A stretch of 29,218 nt of DNA, taken from assembly GCA_038118725.1 (NCBI GenBank), contig JAYOIK010000067.1:1-29218 (forward strand), given 5' to 3'. The position numbers and the translations under genes are program-made. The first letter of the stretch is position 1. Each line of letters begins with the position of its first letter. A model generated the notes under the pieces. That model made no database searches. It was not told where the DNA came from and saw nothing but the letters and a program-made list of their open reading frames with translations. This stretch comes from JADHLJ01 sp038118725 (lineage in GTDB: Bacteria > Pseudomonadota > Alphaproteobacteria > Thalassobaculales > Thalassobaculaceae). Below are positions 22,761 to 29,218 of the stretch, one piece after another.

Positions 22761-22772
22761 GGGAACAGGGTC

Positions 22773-23279
22773 ATGAAGGTCTTCGGCATCGCCGGTTGGA
22801 GCGGCGGCGGCAAAACCACCCTGCTGGCGAAGCTGATCCCGGCCCTCGTTGCCCGCGGGGTCTCTGTATCGACCATCAAGCACGCGCATCACGCCTTCGA
22901 CATCGACAAGCCCGGCAAGGATTCCCACACCCATCGCGAGGCCGGGGCGCGGGAAGTCATGATCTCCTCGACGAACCGCTGGGCGCTCCTGCACGAAAAC
23001 CGGGGCGAGACGGAGTTGAGTCTTGATGACATGCTGGCCAAGCTCGCGCCGGTGGACCTGGTCCTGGTCGAGGGTTTCAAGCATCACCCCCATGACAAGC
23101 TCGAGGTCTATCGCCGGGCCAACGACAAGCCGCTACTGCAACCCAGCGACCCCCACGTCCGCGCGATCGCCAGCGATACCCCGATAACCGACACGCCGGT
23201 GCCGGTGTTCGAACTCGATGCGATTGATGAGATCGCGGATTTCGTAATGGCCAGTGCTGGGCTTCGCGGCCAGGTGTGA
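22773..23279 (+). CDS. mobB: Molybdopterin-guanine dinucleotide synthesis adaptor MobB
   Basis: A 168-residue GTP-binding protein that assists MobA in attaching GMP to molybdopterin. The P-loop GWSGGGKTT is at 8-16. KHAHHAFDIDKPGKDSH and the segment DLVLVEGFKHH are typical of MobB. The reading frame begins 12 bases after pgsA and ends 11 bases before moeA. GGGAACAGG precedes the ATG. A MobA gene is not in the window. The protein's exact contribution is uncertain in any bacterium, since MobB is often dispensable. Confidence 0.92.
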   Translation: MKVFGIAGWSGGGKTTLLAKLIPALVARGVSVSTIKHAHHAFDIDKPGKDSHTHREAGAREVMISSTNRWALLHENRGETELSLDDMLAKLAPVDLVLVEGFKHHPHDKLEVYRRANDKPLLQPSDPHVRAIASDTPITDTPVPVFELDAIDEIADFVMASAGLRGQV

Positions 23280-23290
23280 TAATCTGAGAC

Positions 23291-24562
23291 ATGGCTCAAC
23301 TCAGCGACGATTGCTTCGCCTTCGGGGGCGACCTGACACCGGTCGACACGGCGCTCAAGCGTCTGTCCCAGGTCCTTGTCGCCGTCACCGAGCCCGAGGA
23401 GACAGCGCTCTCCGACGCGCTCGGCAGAATCCTCGCCGAGGATATCGAGGCGCCGGAAAACGTTCCGCCGCACGACAATTCGGCCGTCGACGGATTTGCC
23501 GTGTATTTCGACGATCTCGCCGAGGCGGGCGAGACCACGCTTCCCATCGCCGGACGGGCGGCGGCCGGTCATCCGTTTCCACGACATCAGGAGCGCGGCG
23601 CGGCGGTGCGAATTTTCACCGGTGCCCCCATGCCTACCGGCGACGGCGAGGGCGGGCCGGACACCGTGTTGATGCAGGAAGATTGCCGAGCCGACGACTC
23701 CAGCGTGACCATACCGTCGGGAATCAAGCGCGGCGCGAACCGTCGGCTGGCCGGAGAAGATGTACGCGCGGGTTCCGTGATCCTGCGCGCCGGACAACGC
23801 CTTAGACCCCAGGAAATCGGTCTCGCGGCGGGGGTCGGTCGCTCCCACCTAGTGGTCCGAGCGGCGTTGCGGGCGGCGGTCTTTTCAACCGGTGACGAGG
23901 TTCGCGAGCCCGGTGGAGCCCGGGACGCGGGCTCGATCTACGATTCCAACCGCTTCACCCTCGGCGCGCTGTTGCGTGGATTGGGTGTCACGGTTAGCGA
24001 TCTCGGGATTCTGCCGGATGATCGCGCAACCATCGCCGCGGCGCTGAGAGAAGCCGCAAGCCGGCACGATGTGATCCTCACTTCGGGCGGCGTGTCCACC
24101 GGCGGCGAGGATCATGTACGTGACGCGGTCGAGGACGCCGGCTCGCTGCATTTCTGGCGTCTGGCGATCAAACCAGGCCGACCGGTGGCGCTTGGACAGG
24201 TCGGACGGGTGCCGTTCATCGGTCTGCCCGGAAACCCGGTCGCGGCGATGGTGACCTTTCTTCGTGTCGCGCGCCCGCTGATTCAACGCCTGGCCGGTGC
24301 CGAGGCAGCGCCGCCGCCCCTGTTTCAGGTCCGCGCGGGTTTCGACTACAAGAAAAAATTGAACCGCCGGGAATATGTCCGAGTTCGTCTTGAAACCGAC
24401 GCGAGCCCAGGCCACATCGCGCGTAAATTCAAACGCGATGGCGCGGGAATTCTTTCCTCCATGGTCTTCGCCGACGGGCTGGTTGAGTTGCCGGAAGCCG
24501 TAACCGGCGTCAAGGAGGGCGAATTGGTCGACTATTTGCCGTTTAGCGAGGTGGGATTGTGA
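23291..24562 (+). CDS. moeA: Molybdopterin molybdenumtransferase
   Basis: A 423-residue enzyme that inserts molybdate into adenylylated molybdopterin. Conserved blocks include VPPHDNSAVDGFAV, the second-domain RIFTGAPMP, YDSNRFTLGALLRGLGV, LTSGGVSTGGEDHV, KPGRPVALGQ and GLPGNPVAAMVTFLR. The C-terminal beta domain is complete and ends at a stop overlapping the moaD start. No strong ribosome site is seen. Its place among mobB, moaD and moaE concentrates molybdenum-cofactor steps, which denitrification would need for nitrate reductase. Confidence 0.96.
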   Translation: MAQLSDDCFAFGGDLTPVDTALKRLSQVLVAVTEPEETALSDALGRILAEDIEAPENVPPHDNSAVDGFAVYFDDLAEAGETTLPIAGRAAAGHPFPRHQERGAAVRIFTGAPMPTGDGEGGPDTVLMQEDCRADDSSVTIPSGIKRGANRRLAGEDVRAGSVILRAGQRLRPQEIGLAAGVGRSHLVVRAALRAAVFSTGDEVREPGGARDAGSIYDSNRFTLGALLRGLGVTVSDLGILPDDRATIAAALREAASRHDVILTSGGVSTGGEDHVRDAVEDAGSLHFWRLAIKPGRPVALGQVGRVPFIGLPGNPVAAMVTFLRVARPLIQRLAGAEAAPPPLFQVRAGFDYKKKLNRREYVRVRLETDASPGHIARKFKRDGAGILSSMVFADGLVELPEAVTGVKEGELVDYLPFSEVGL

Positions 24563-24810
24563 AACTGCTGTATTTTGCCTGGGTACGCGCCAAGATCGGC
24601 GTCGGCGAGGAAACCATTTCGCCACCCGCCGAGGTGCGAGACGTCGCGGGTCTGATCGATTGGCTCAAGGCCCGCGACGGCGGCGGGGCCGACGCCTTCG
24701 CCGACCTCTCGCTGATCCGGGTCGCGGTCAACCAGGACTACGTTGAGTTGGATCACCCCGTCGCGGTCGGCGACGAGGTCGCCTTTTTCCCGCCGGTCAC
24801 CGGAGGCTGA
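24559..24810 (+). CDS. moaD: Molybdopterin synthase small (sulfur-carrier) subunit
   Basis: An 83-residue ubiquitin-fold protein. It ends in the diglycine (PPVTGG) that is thiocarboxylated and donates sulfur to make molybdopterin. LLYFAWVRAKIGVGEE is the usual start and VAVGDEVAFFPPVTGG the usual end of MoaD. Translation starts at a GTG that overlaps the moeA stop (GTGA), implying coupling. moaE starts 3 bases after its stop codon. Confidence 0.95.
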   Translation: MKLLYFAWVRAKIGVGEETISPPAEVRDVAGLIDWLKARDGGGADAFADLSLIRVAVNQDYVELDHPVAVGDEVAFFPPVTGG

Positions 24811-24813
24811 TCG

Positions 24814-25266
24814 ATGATCCGGGTCCAGCGCGAGGATTTCGATCTTGCCGCCGAGCTCAAGGCGATGACGGACGGTAATCACCAGATCGGCGGCCTAACC
24901 AGCTTCGTCGGCTTGGTCCGCGATATCGCCGGTGGCGAGACGGTTTCGGCGATGACCCTGGAACATTATCCGGGCATGACCGAGAAACTGCTCGCCGAGA
25001 TCGAGGCCGAGGCCAATCGCCGTTGGCCGCTTGACGCCAGCCTGATCATCCACCGCCACGGACGGCTGGAGCCTGGTGATCAGATCGTGTTGGTCGCCTG
25101 CGCCTCGGCGCATCGCGAAGCCGCCTTCGAAGCCTGTCACTTTCTGATCGACTGGCTGAAGACCAAGGCGCCGTTCTGGAAGCTTGAGGACACGCCGGAC
25201 GGCGGAAAGTGGGTTGACGCCCGAGCAAGCGATGACGATGCCGCCGCGCGCTGGGCGGAGACTTGA
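24814..25266 (+). CDS. moaE: Molybdopterin synthase large (catalytic) subunit
   Basis: A 150-residue subunit that, with MoaD, converts precursor Z (cPMP) to molybdopterin. GGLTSFVGLVRD near the start, MTLEHYPGM, IIHRHGRLEPGD and the active-site KTKAPFWKLE with its lysines are all present. Its ATG is 3 bases after the moaD stop, and its own stop overlaps the next gene's TTG. Such packing suggests tight translational coupling. Confidence 0.96.
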   Translation: MIRVQREDFDLAAELKAMTDGNHQIGGLTSFVGLVRDIAGGETVSAMTLEHYPGMTEKLLAEIEAEANRRWPLDASLIIHRHGRLEPGDQIVLVACASAHREAAFEACHFLIDWLKTKAPFWKLEDTPDGGKWVDARASDDDAAARWAET

Positions 25267-25688
25267 CCGCTAACCGCCCCATGGTCGGCGTCGGCGTGAT
25301 GATTCGGCGCGGCCCGCTGATACTATTGGGGAAGCGCTTGTCGGGCCCCGGTGCCGGCTGTTACGGCTGGGCCGGCGGCCATCTTGAGTTCGGCGAGTGC
25401 CCCGAGGCCTGCGCGGTGCGCGAAGTCGCCGAGGAAACCGGCCTTGCAATCACCCCGGAGATGCTGACGCCGCTTTGCGTCTCCAACACCATGGCCTATG
25501 GCAGCCACTACATCGATATCGAGTTCCGTTGCGAGATCGCCAGCGGCACACCGAGGGTCATGGAGCCGGAGAAGCTGGAATCCTGGAACTGGTTCACCCT
25601 CGACGCACTGCCCGAGCCGATGTTCGAGGCCGCCGCCATGGCGCTCGATGCAATGGCGCGCGGTGACTGGTGGACAGAACCGGGTTAA
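25263..25688 (+). CDS. NUDIX hydrolase, MutT-like
   Basis: A 141-residue hydrolase of nucleoside diphosphates linked to another moiety. The NUDIX box reads GGHLEFGECPEACAVREVAEETG and matches the consensus with its REVAEE core; VGVMIRRGPLILLGKR and GCYGWAGG precede it. The substrate may be a damaged nucleotide or a sugar nucleotide; this cannot be told. The TTG at 25263 overlaps the moaE stop and follows GGAG; an ATG at 25281 is the alternative. It ends 4 bases inside the end of fmt, which is on the opposite strand. Confidence 0.9.
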   Translation: MTANRPMVGVGVMIRRGPLILLGKRLSGPGAGCYGWAGGHLEFGECPEACAVREVAEETGLAITPEMLTPLCVSNTMAYGSHYIDIEFRCEIASGTPRVMEPEKLESWNWFTLDALPEPMFEAAAMALDAMARGDWWTEPG

Positions 25689-26659
25689 CCCAGAACGGTG
25701 CCGGGCGGGACCGGGTTGCCTCTGAGATAGGCGTCCGTGGGCATCGGGCCCTTTCCCGATTTCTGTACCCGGGTCAGCCGCAACGCCCCATCGCCGCAAG
25801 CCACCGTCAGGGCCGGGTCCAAGACGGTACCCGGATCATTGGTCAGCCTGCCGAGATCCATGACCTCGGCGGCTAGAACCTTGAGACGATCGCCCCCGAC
25901 CAGGCACCACGCCCCGGGCCAAGGGTCCAGGGCTCGGATCACACGCTCCAGCTCAACCGCCGGCAGTGTCCAGTTCAAGTGACCATCTTCCCGGCTAAGT
26001 TTGGCGGCATAGGTGACGCCGTCCTCGGGTTGCGGGATCTCGAGGAGAGAACCGTCCAGAGCGCCGGCCAAAGCCGGTGTGATCAGTCTGGCGCCGAGTT
26101 CGGAAAGCGCGTCATGCAGACTGGCGCCCGTGGTCTCGCCGGTAATGGCGACCTTCTCCGTCATCAGAACTGGTCCGGTATCCAAGCCGACATCCATCCT
26201 CATGATCGCGACACCGGTAGCATCATCGCCAGCCATGATCGCGCGCTGGATCGGCGCCGCGCCGCGCCAACGCGGCAATAGCGAGGCATGGACATTCAAA
26301 CAACCATGTCGGGGCGCCGCGAGGATCTCGCGCGGCAAAATCAAGCCATAGGCGACAACTACCGCCGCGTCGAGATCAAGCGCCGCGAAGGCTCGGTGCT
26401 CGGCCGCGTCGCGTAGGCGGCTGGGCGTGCGTACCTCGATGCCCCGCGCCTCGGCGAAGTCATGGACTGGCGACTTGCGTTCCCGCTTGCCGCGACCAGC
26501 GGGCCGTGGCGGTTGTGTGTAGACGGCGCGTATGTCGTGGCCGGCATCCAGAAGCGCGGCGAGGGTCGGCACGGAAAACTCCGGTGTCCCCATGAAGGCC
26601 AGGCGCGCAGGACGGCTGGAAACCGTACCCGCGGCGCTCGGGTCAAGCGTTGGACTCAC
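25685..26659 (-). CDS. fmt: Methionyl-tRNA formyltransferase
   Basis: A 324-residue enzyme that formylates initiator Met-tRNA using 10-formyl-tetrahydrofolate. FMGTPEFSVPTLAALLDAG begins the N-terminal domain. The active-site region NVHASLLPRWRGAAPIQ contains the His and Arg of the family, and the DVGLDTGPVL stretch follows. The C-terminal domain ends near the stop at 25685. GTG 26659 is chosen since AAGGA lies 8 bases before it and the family typically has several residues before MGTPEF. It overlaps the def gene by 17 bases, the usual def-fmt pairing. Confidence 0.95.
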   Translation of the reverse strand: MSPTLDPSAAGTVSSRPARLAFMGTPEFSVPTLAALLDAGHDIRAVYTQPPRPAGRGKRERKSPVHDFAEARGIEVRTPSRLRDAAEHRAFAALDLDAAVVVAYGLILPREILAAPRHGCLNVHASLLPRWRGAAPIQRAIMAGDDATGVAIMRMDVGLDTGPVLMTEKVAITGETTGASLHDALSELGARLITPALAGALDGSLLEIPQPEDGVTYAAKLSREDGHLNWTLPAVELERVIRALDPWPGAWCLVGGDRLKVLAAEVMDLGRLTNDPGTVLDPALTVACGDGALRLTRVQKSGKGPMPTDAYLRGNPVPPGTVLG

Positions 26660-27170
26660 GCGCGCGGTCCTTTTTGGCCTTGACCATCTTTTTCAGAATC
26701 ATGTTGCGTTTCAGCGCCGAGAGATGATCGACGAAGAGAATGCCGTTGATATGGTCAATCTCATGCTGGATACAGGTTGCGAGCAGGCCAGCGGCCTCAA
26801 TCTCACGGGGCGCGCCGGTCTCGTCCAGATAGCGCACCTTGGCCTCGGCCGGACGGGTAACATCCGCGTAATGCCCTGGTAGCGACAAACAACCTTCCTC
26901 GTTGATCGCCTCGTCCCCAGACACCGCGATTAGTTCGGGATTCACCATGCGAAGTGGCGCCGGTTCCTCATCCGCGCGAGCGCAGTCGACCACGATCACT
27001 CGACGCTTGACGCCGACCTGCGGCGCGGCCAGACCGACCCCCGGCGCGTCGTACATGGTCTCCAGCATATCGTCCATGAGCCGTCGCACGTCGTCGTCGA
27101 CCGTCTCGACGCGCGCGCATTTCGCCTTTAGTACCGGGTCCGGCGCCCAAACTATCGGAAGTATCGGCAT
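26643..27170 (-). CDS. def: Peptide deformylase
   Basis: A 175-residue metallo-hydrolase that removes the N-formyl group from new proteins. The three family motifs are present: GVGLAAPQVG, EEGCLSLPG (with the metal-binding cysteine) and QHEIDHINGILFVDHL (HExxH). A charged tail (MVKAKKDRARESNA) closes the protein. Def and Fmt act at the two ends of the same process, and their genes overlap here. No gene is seen in 27171-27431, which must hold promoters for def (minus strand) and the metzincin (plus strand). Confidence 0.96.
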   Translation of the reverse strand: MPILPIVWAPDPVLKAKCARVETVDDDVRRLMDDMLETMYDAPGVGLAAPQVGVKRRVIVVDCARADEEPAPLRMVNPELIAVSGDEAINEEGCLSLPGHYADVTRPAEAKVRYLDETGAPREIEAAGLLATCIQHEIDHINGILFVDHLSALKRNMILKKMVKAKKDRARESNA

Positions 27171-27431
27171 GATTCGACAGCATCTTGTTATCGATTGCTG
27201 TCACCTAGGGGATCACGGGTCCATCGTCAAGATGGCCACGCCGTCGGGTTCTCGCATTGCCCGCGCTCCACCAAGCGCTCTTGACCGTACCGGCCCAAGG
27301 TGAATCCGAAGGTGTCAAATCCCACTCGGTTTCGGATATCGCGCCTTGTCGGCGGGGATGTGACATGGTTTCATACGATCATAAAGCCGAAAAGTGATGA
27401 TAAACAGGCAAATAGCTCGGGAACTTGATCC

Positions 27432-28802
27432 GTGTGTGGAGTCTGCGGAAATCTCTCATGCTGCTCGTTGGGCCTGACCACCGAGGCTACGGAAAGCTTC
27501 GGAACCAACGACATCAAATGGGGTGACGATACATTCGGTACGTCCGGCGGCGTGGTCACCTGGAGCGCCGCGACGGTTAACTTCCCGGAACAACCCTTCA
27601 GTTTTTCCGCCACGCTTTCACAAGAACAGATCGGCGCGACCCGCGAGGCATTCGATGCCTGGGAAGCGGTAACCGACATAGATTTTGTTGAGGTTTCAGA
27701 TTCGGATTCCGTTGATATCCGCCTCGGATTCGCTAGCATCGACGGAAGTTCGGGCACCTTGGCCCAAGCCTTCTTCAGCTTTATCGGCGTCACCCTGGTC
27801 AGTTCCACGATTCGTTTCGATACCGCCGAGAACTACGTTGTCGGAGAGGGTAATGTCGGCGCCGGGGCGGTCAACTTCAAGACCGTCGCGATTCACGAGA
27901 TCGGGCACGCCATCGGCATCGGTCACAGTTCGGTCTCGCCCGCGATCATGCAGGCCTTCATCGATCCCGATGTGAATTCCTTGCAGCCCGACGACATCGC
28001 GGCGGCGCAGTTCATATACGGCGCTCCGGCCGGTTTCTCACCCGACACCGCCACGACCACCCCGGTCACCACCACGTCGACCGGTACCGAGGGTGCTGAT
28101 GTTCTGACCGGCACAAGTGGCGACGACATCCTGAGCGGTGGAAGCGGCGCCGACCTCATTTCCGGCGGTAGTGGCGGTGACGTCATCTACGGCAACAAGG
28201 AAACCGATACGATCTTCGGAAATGACGGCGCCGATACGATCTTTGGTGGTCAAAATAACGGCCCGGAGACCTTCAACAACGGCTCCAGCGCGAAACGCCA
28301 AGGCGCCGATGTTCTAGATGGCGGGGCCGGCGCGGATCTCATTTACGGCAATCATGGCGGGGACGCGATCACCGGCGGCTCAGGTAACGACACGGTCTTC
28401 GCCGGTCAGGATGACGACACCATCTTCGGCGGGTTCGGCGATGACGTGCTGTCCGGCAACAGGAACAACGACCGGATCGACGGCGGCGGCGGCGACGATA
28501 CGATCAATGGCGGGTTCGGCAACGATACGCTGACCGGAAGCTCGGGCAATGACCGGTTCGTTTTCACCAATGATAGCGGCGATGATGTGATCACGGACGA
28601 GTTCGTGACGTTGCTTTTCGATCGGTTCCTCATTCAATCGAATATCAACGGCACCGGGGTTACCACCGGCGCGGAAATGCTCACGCGCATCACCAATAAC
28701 GCGGCGGGTCAGGCGGTCATCGATCTCGGGGGCGGCAACAGCATCACTTTCGAAGGCGTCCAGGAAAACTACTTTATCAGCTCTGATTTTGAGTTCTTTT
28801 AA
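27432..28802 (+). CDS. Secreted metzincin (M10-type) with RTX repeats
   Basis: A 456-residue predicted extracellular metalloprotease. The zinc motif HEIGHAIGIGHS is at 155-166 and the Met-turn SPAIMQ (M173) follows, as in matrixins. Residues 218-378 contain many Ca2+-binding RTX nonapeptides of the type GGxGxDxIxGG, interrupted by NNGPETFNNGSSAKRQ (275-290). There is no classical signal peptide; the end (FISSDFEFF) is of the kind recognised by type I secretion systems. The N-terminus, MCGVCG from GTG 27432, has a MCxxC pattern I know from alphaproteobacterial RTX proteases and this supports the start. An in-frame stop lies just upstream. No secretion genes are next to it. Confidence 0.9.
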   Translation: MCGVCGNLSCCSLGLTTEATESFGTNDIKWGDDTFGTSGGVVTWSAATVNFPEQPFSFSATLSQEQIGATREAFDAWEAVTDIDFVEVSDSDSVDIRLGFASIDGSSGTLAQAFFSFIGVTLVSSTIRFDTAENYVVGEGNVGAGAVNFKTVAIHEIGHAIGIGHSSVSPAIMQAFIDPDVNSLQPDDIAAAQFIYGAPAGFSPDTATTTPVTTTSTGTEGADVLTGTSGDDILSGGSGADLISGGSGGDVIYGNKETDTIFGNDGADTIFGGQNNGPETFNNGSSAKRQGADVLDGGAGADLIYGNHGGDAITGGSGNDTVFAGQDDDTIFGGFGDDVLSGNRNNDRIDGGGGDDTINGGFGNDTLTGSSGNDRFVFTNDSGDDVITDEFVTLLFDRFLIQSNINGTGVTTGAEMLTRITNNAAGQAVIDLGGGNSITFEGVQENYFISSDFEFF

Positions 28803-28811
28803 GCCTCGCCG

Positions 28812-29218
28812 CTACTCGGACGCTTCCCAATCCATGACCCGAAGCCAGGGCCAGCGCGCGGCGTAGCTAGAGGCCTTGGCGATATAGAGGTCCCGTTCGG
28901 CGACCGGCTTGTTGGCCCGCAAGACTCCGTCGAACATATCGTCGAGACCATGCGGCGCGGCGACCCTATAACTCCCGTTGCCATCAGTCGCGATCGCCAC
29001 GCAAGTGCCCCGAACCAGAAAGCTCGCGATCCCATCGAGAGAGCTTTCCAGCGGCTCGCGTTTGTGGCCGAACCGCTCCTCGTACCAAAGATGAACGCGT
29101 GCCTGGTTGCGCACCTCGATCTCGATATCCAGGTCCGCGAACAGCGCCGCGGCGCGTTTGATTACCACGTCCTCGGCGTCGTAGCTGGTATCGCCGGCGT
29201 CGAAATAGAAGATGTCAT
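28812..29218 (-). CDS. Nucleotidyltransferase-like protein (NTP_transf_6 type), 5' end beyond window
   Basis: The reading frame on the minus strand is open to the last base of the window, giving about 135 residues without the beginning. It starts within DIFYFDAGDTSYDAEDVVIK and continues with VRNQARVHLWYEERFGH, a pattern of the nucleotidyltransferase-like family formerly called DUF925. The segment AIATDGNGSYRVAAPHGLDDMFDGVLR and the C-terminal WPWLRVMDW are also typical. No activity is proven for these proteins. The gene converges on the metzincin gene with a gap of 9 bases. Confidence 0.85.
   Translation of the reverse strand, partial: DIFYFDAGDTSYDAEDVVIKRAAALFADLDIEIEVRNQARVHLWYEERFGHKREPLESSLDGIASFLVRGTCVAIATDGNGSYRVAAPHGLDDMFDGVLRANKPVAERDLYIAKASSYAARWPWLRVMDWEASE

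Noticed and set aside
22089..23093. Minus-strand open frame of 334 codons opposite pgsA and mobB
   Set aside because: Both plus-strand genes carry complete family motifs; the antisense peptide is charged and repetitive without a family.
28080..28580. Possible tandem DNA repeat in the metzincin gene
   Set aside because: The periodicity is that of the 9-residue RTX protein repeats and the DNA copies are diverged, so it is not a separate element.

Overview
The window is a GC-rich chromosomal segment of an alphaproteobacterium, most likely a Rhodospirillales-type organism. This placement is inferred from gene order: 4.5S SRP RNA-dnaX-ybaB-recR, chorismate mutase-hisC-tyrA, uvrC-pgsA followed by molybdenum-cofactor genes, a DUF2125 protein, and an RTX metzincin with an N-terminal MCxxC motif. 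Coding density is high. Apart from a truncated lipoprotein and a truncated nucleotidyltransferase at the edges, every gene looks intact. I saw no tRNA, insertion sequence, prophage or CRISPR array.

Layout. 1-306: 5' part of a lipoprotein gene (minus strand). 599-2057: an ArsR-type repressor and an ArsP/YraQ-type permease, probably a metalloid resistance unit. 2197-3376: cysE and a small cupin. 3412-3690: promoter, 4.5S RNA, and two long related palindromes lying between the RNA and dnaX. 3703-6571: dnaX-ybaB-recR. 6613-8608: a perfect FNR/NNR-type box, a copper nitrite reductase and a two-haem cytochrome c, forming a respiratory nitrite-reduction unit. 8684-12154: glutathione S-transferase and glyoxalase II on the minus strand, then an enolase-superfamily enzyme and a methyltransferase on the plus strand. 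12288-15116: the aromatic amino-acid cluster. 15096-16856: DUF2125 protein and ChaC. 17180-18145: a Ca2+/cation antiporter behind a long, structured leader. 18220-19391: folB and a pteridine-reductase-like SDR on the minus strand. 19392-20080: a large intergenic region with an AT-rich stretch and three DnaA-box-like 9-mers. 20081-25688: uvrC-pgsA-mobB-moeA-moaD-moaE-nudix, mostly tightly packed or overlapping. 25685-27170: fmt and def on the minus strand. 27432-28802: RTX metzincin. 28812-29218: partial nucleotidyltransferase-like gene.

Functional themes. NirK, its cytochrome and the FNR-type box point to growth on nitrite or nitrate at low oxygen. The molybdenum-cofactor genes would supply molybdoenzymes such as nitrate reductase, although none is encoded here. 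The most notable observations are: (i) a DnaA-box/AT-rich intergenic region that resembles an origin or a DnaA-controlled promoter; (ii) a NirK whose His-Met spacing in the type-1 copper loop is three residues shorter than usual; (iii) a two-haem cytochrome whose second haem has lost its expected Met ligand; (iv) a pair of related palindromes directly before dnaX; (v) a chorismate mutase with a degenerate C-terminal domain; and (vi) a FolB-pteridine reductase pair. No complete new defence or mobile system is evident.
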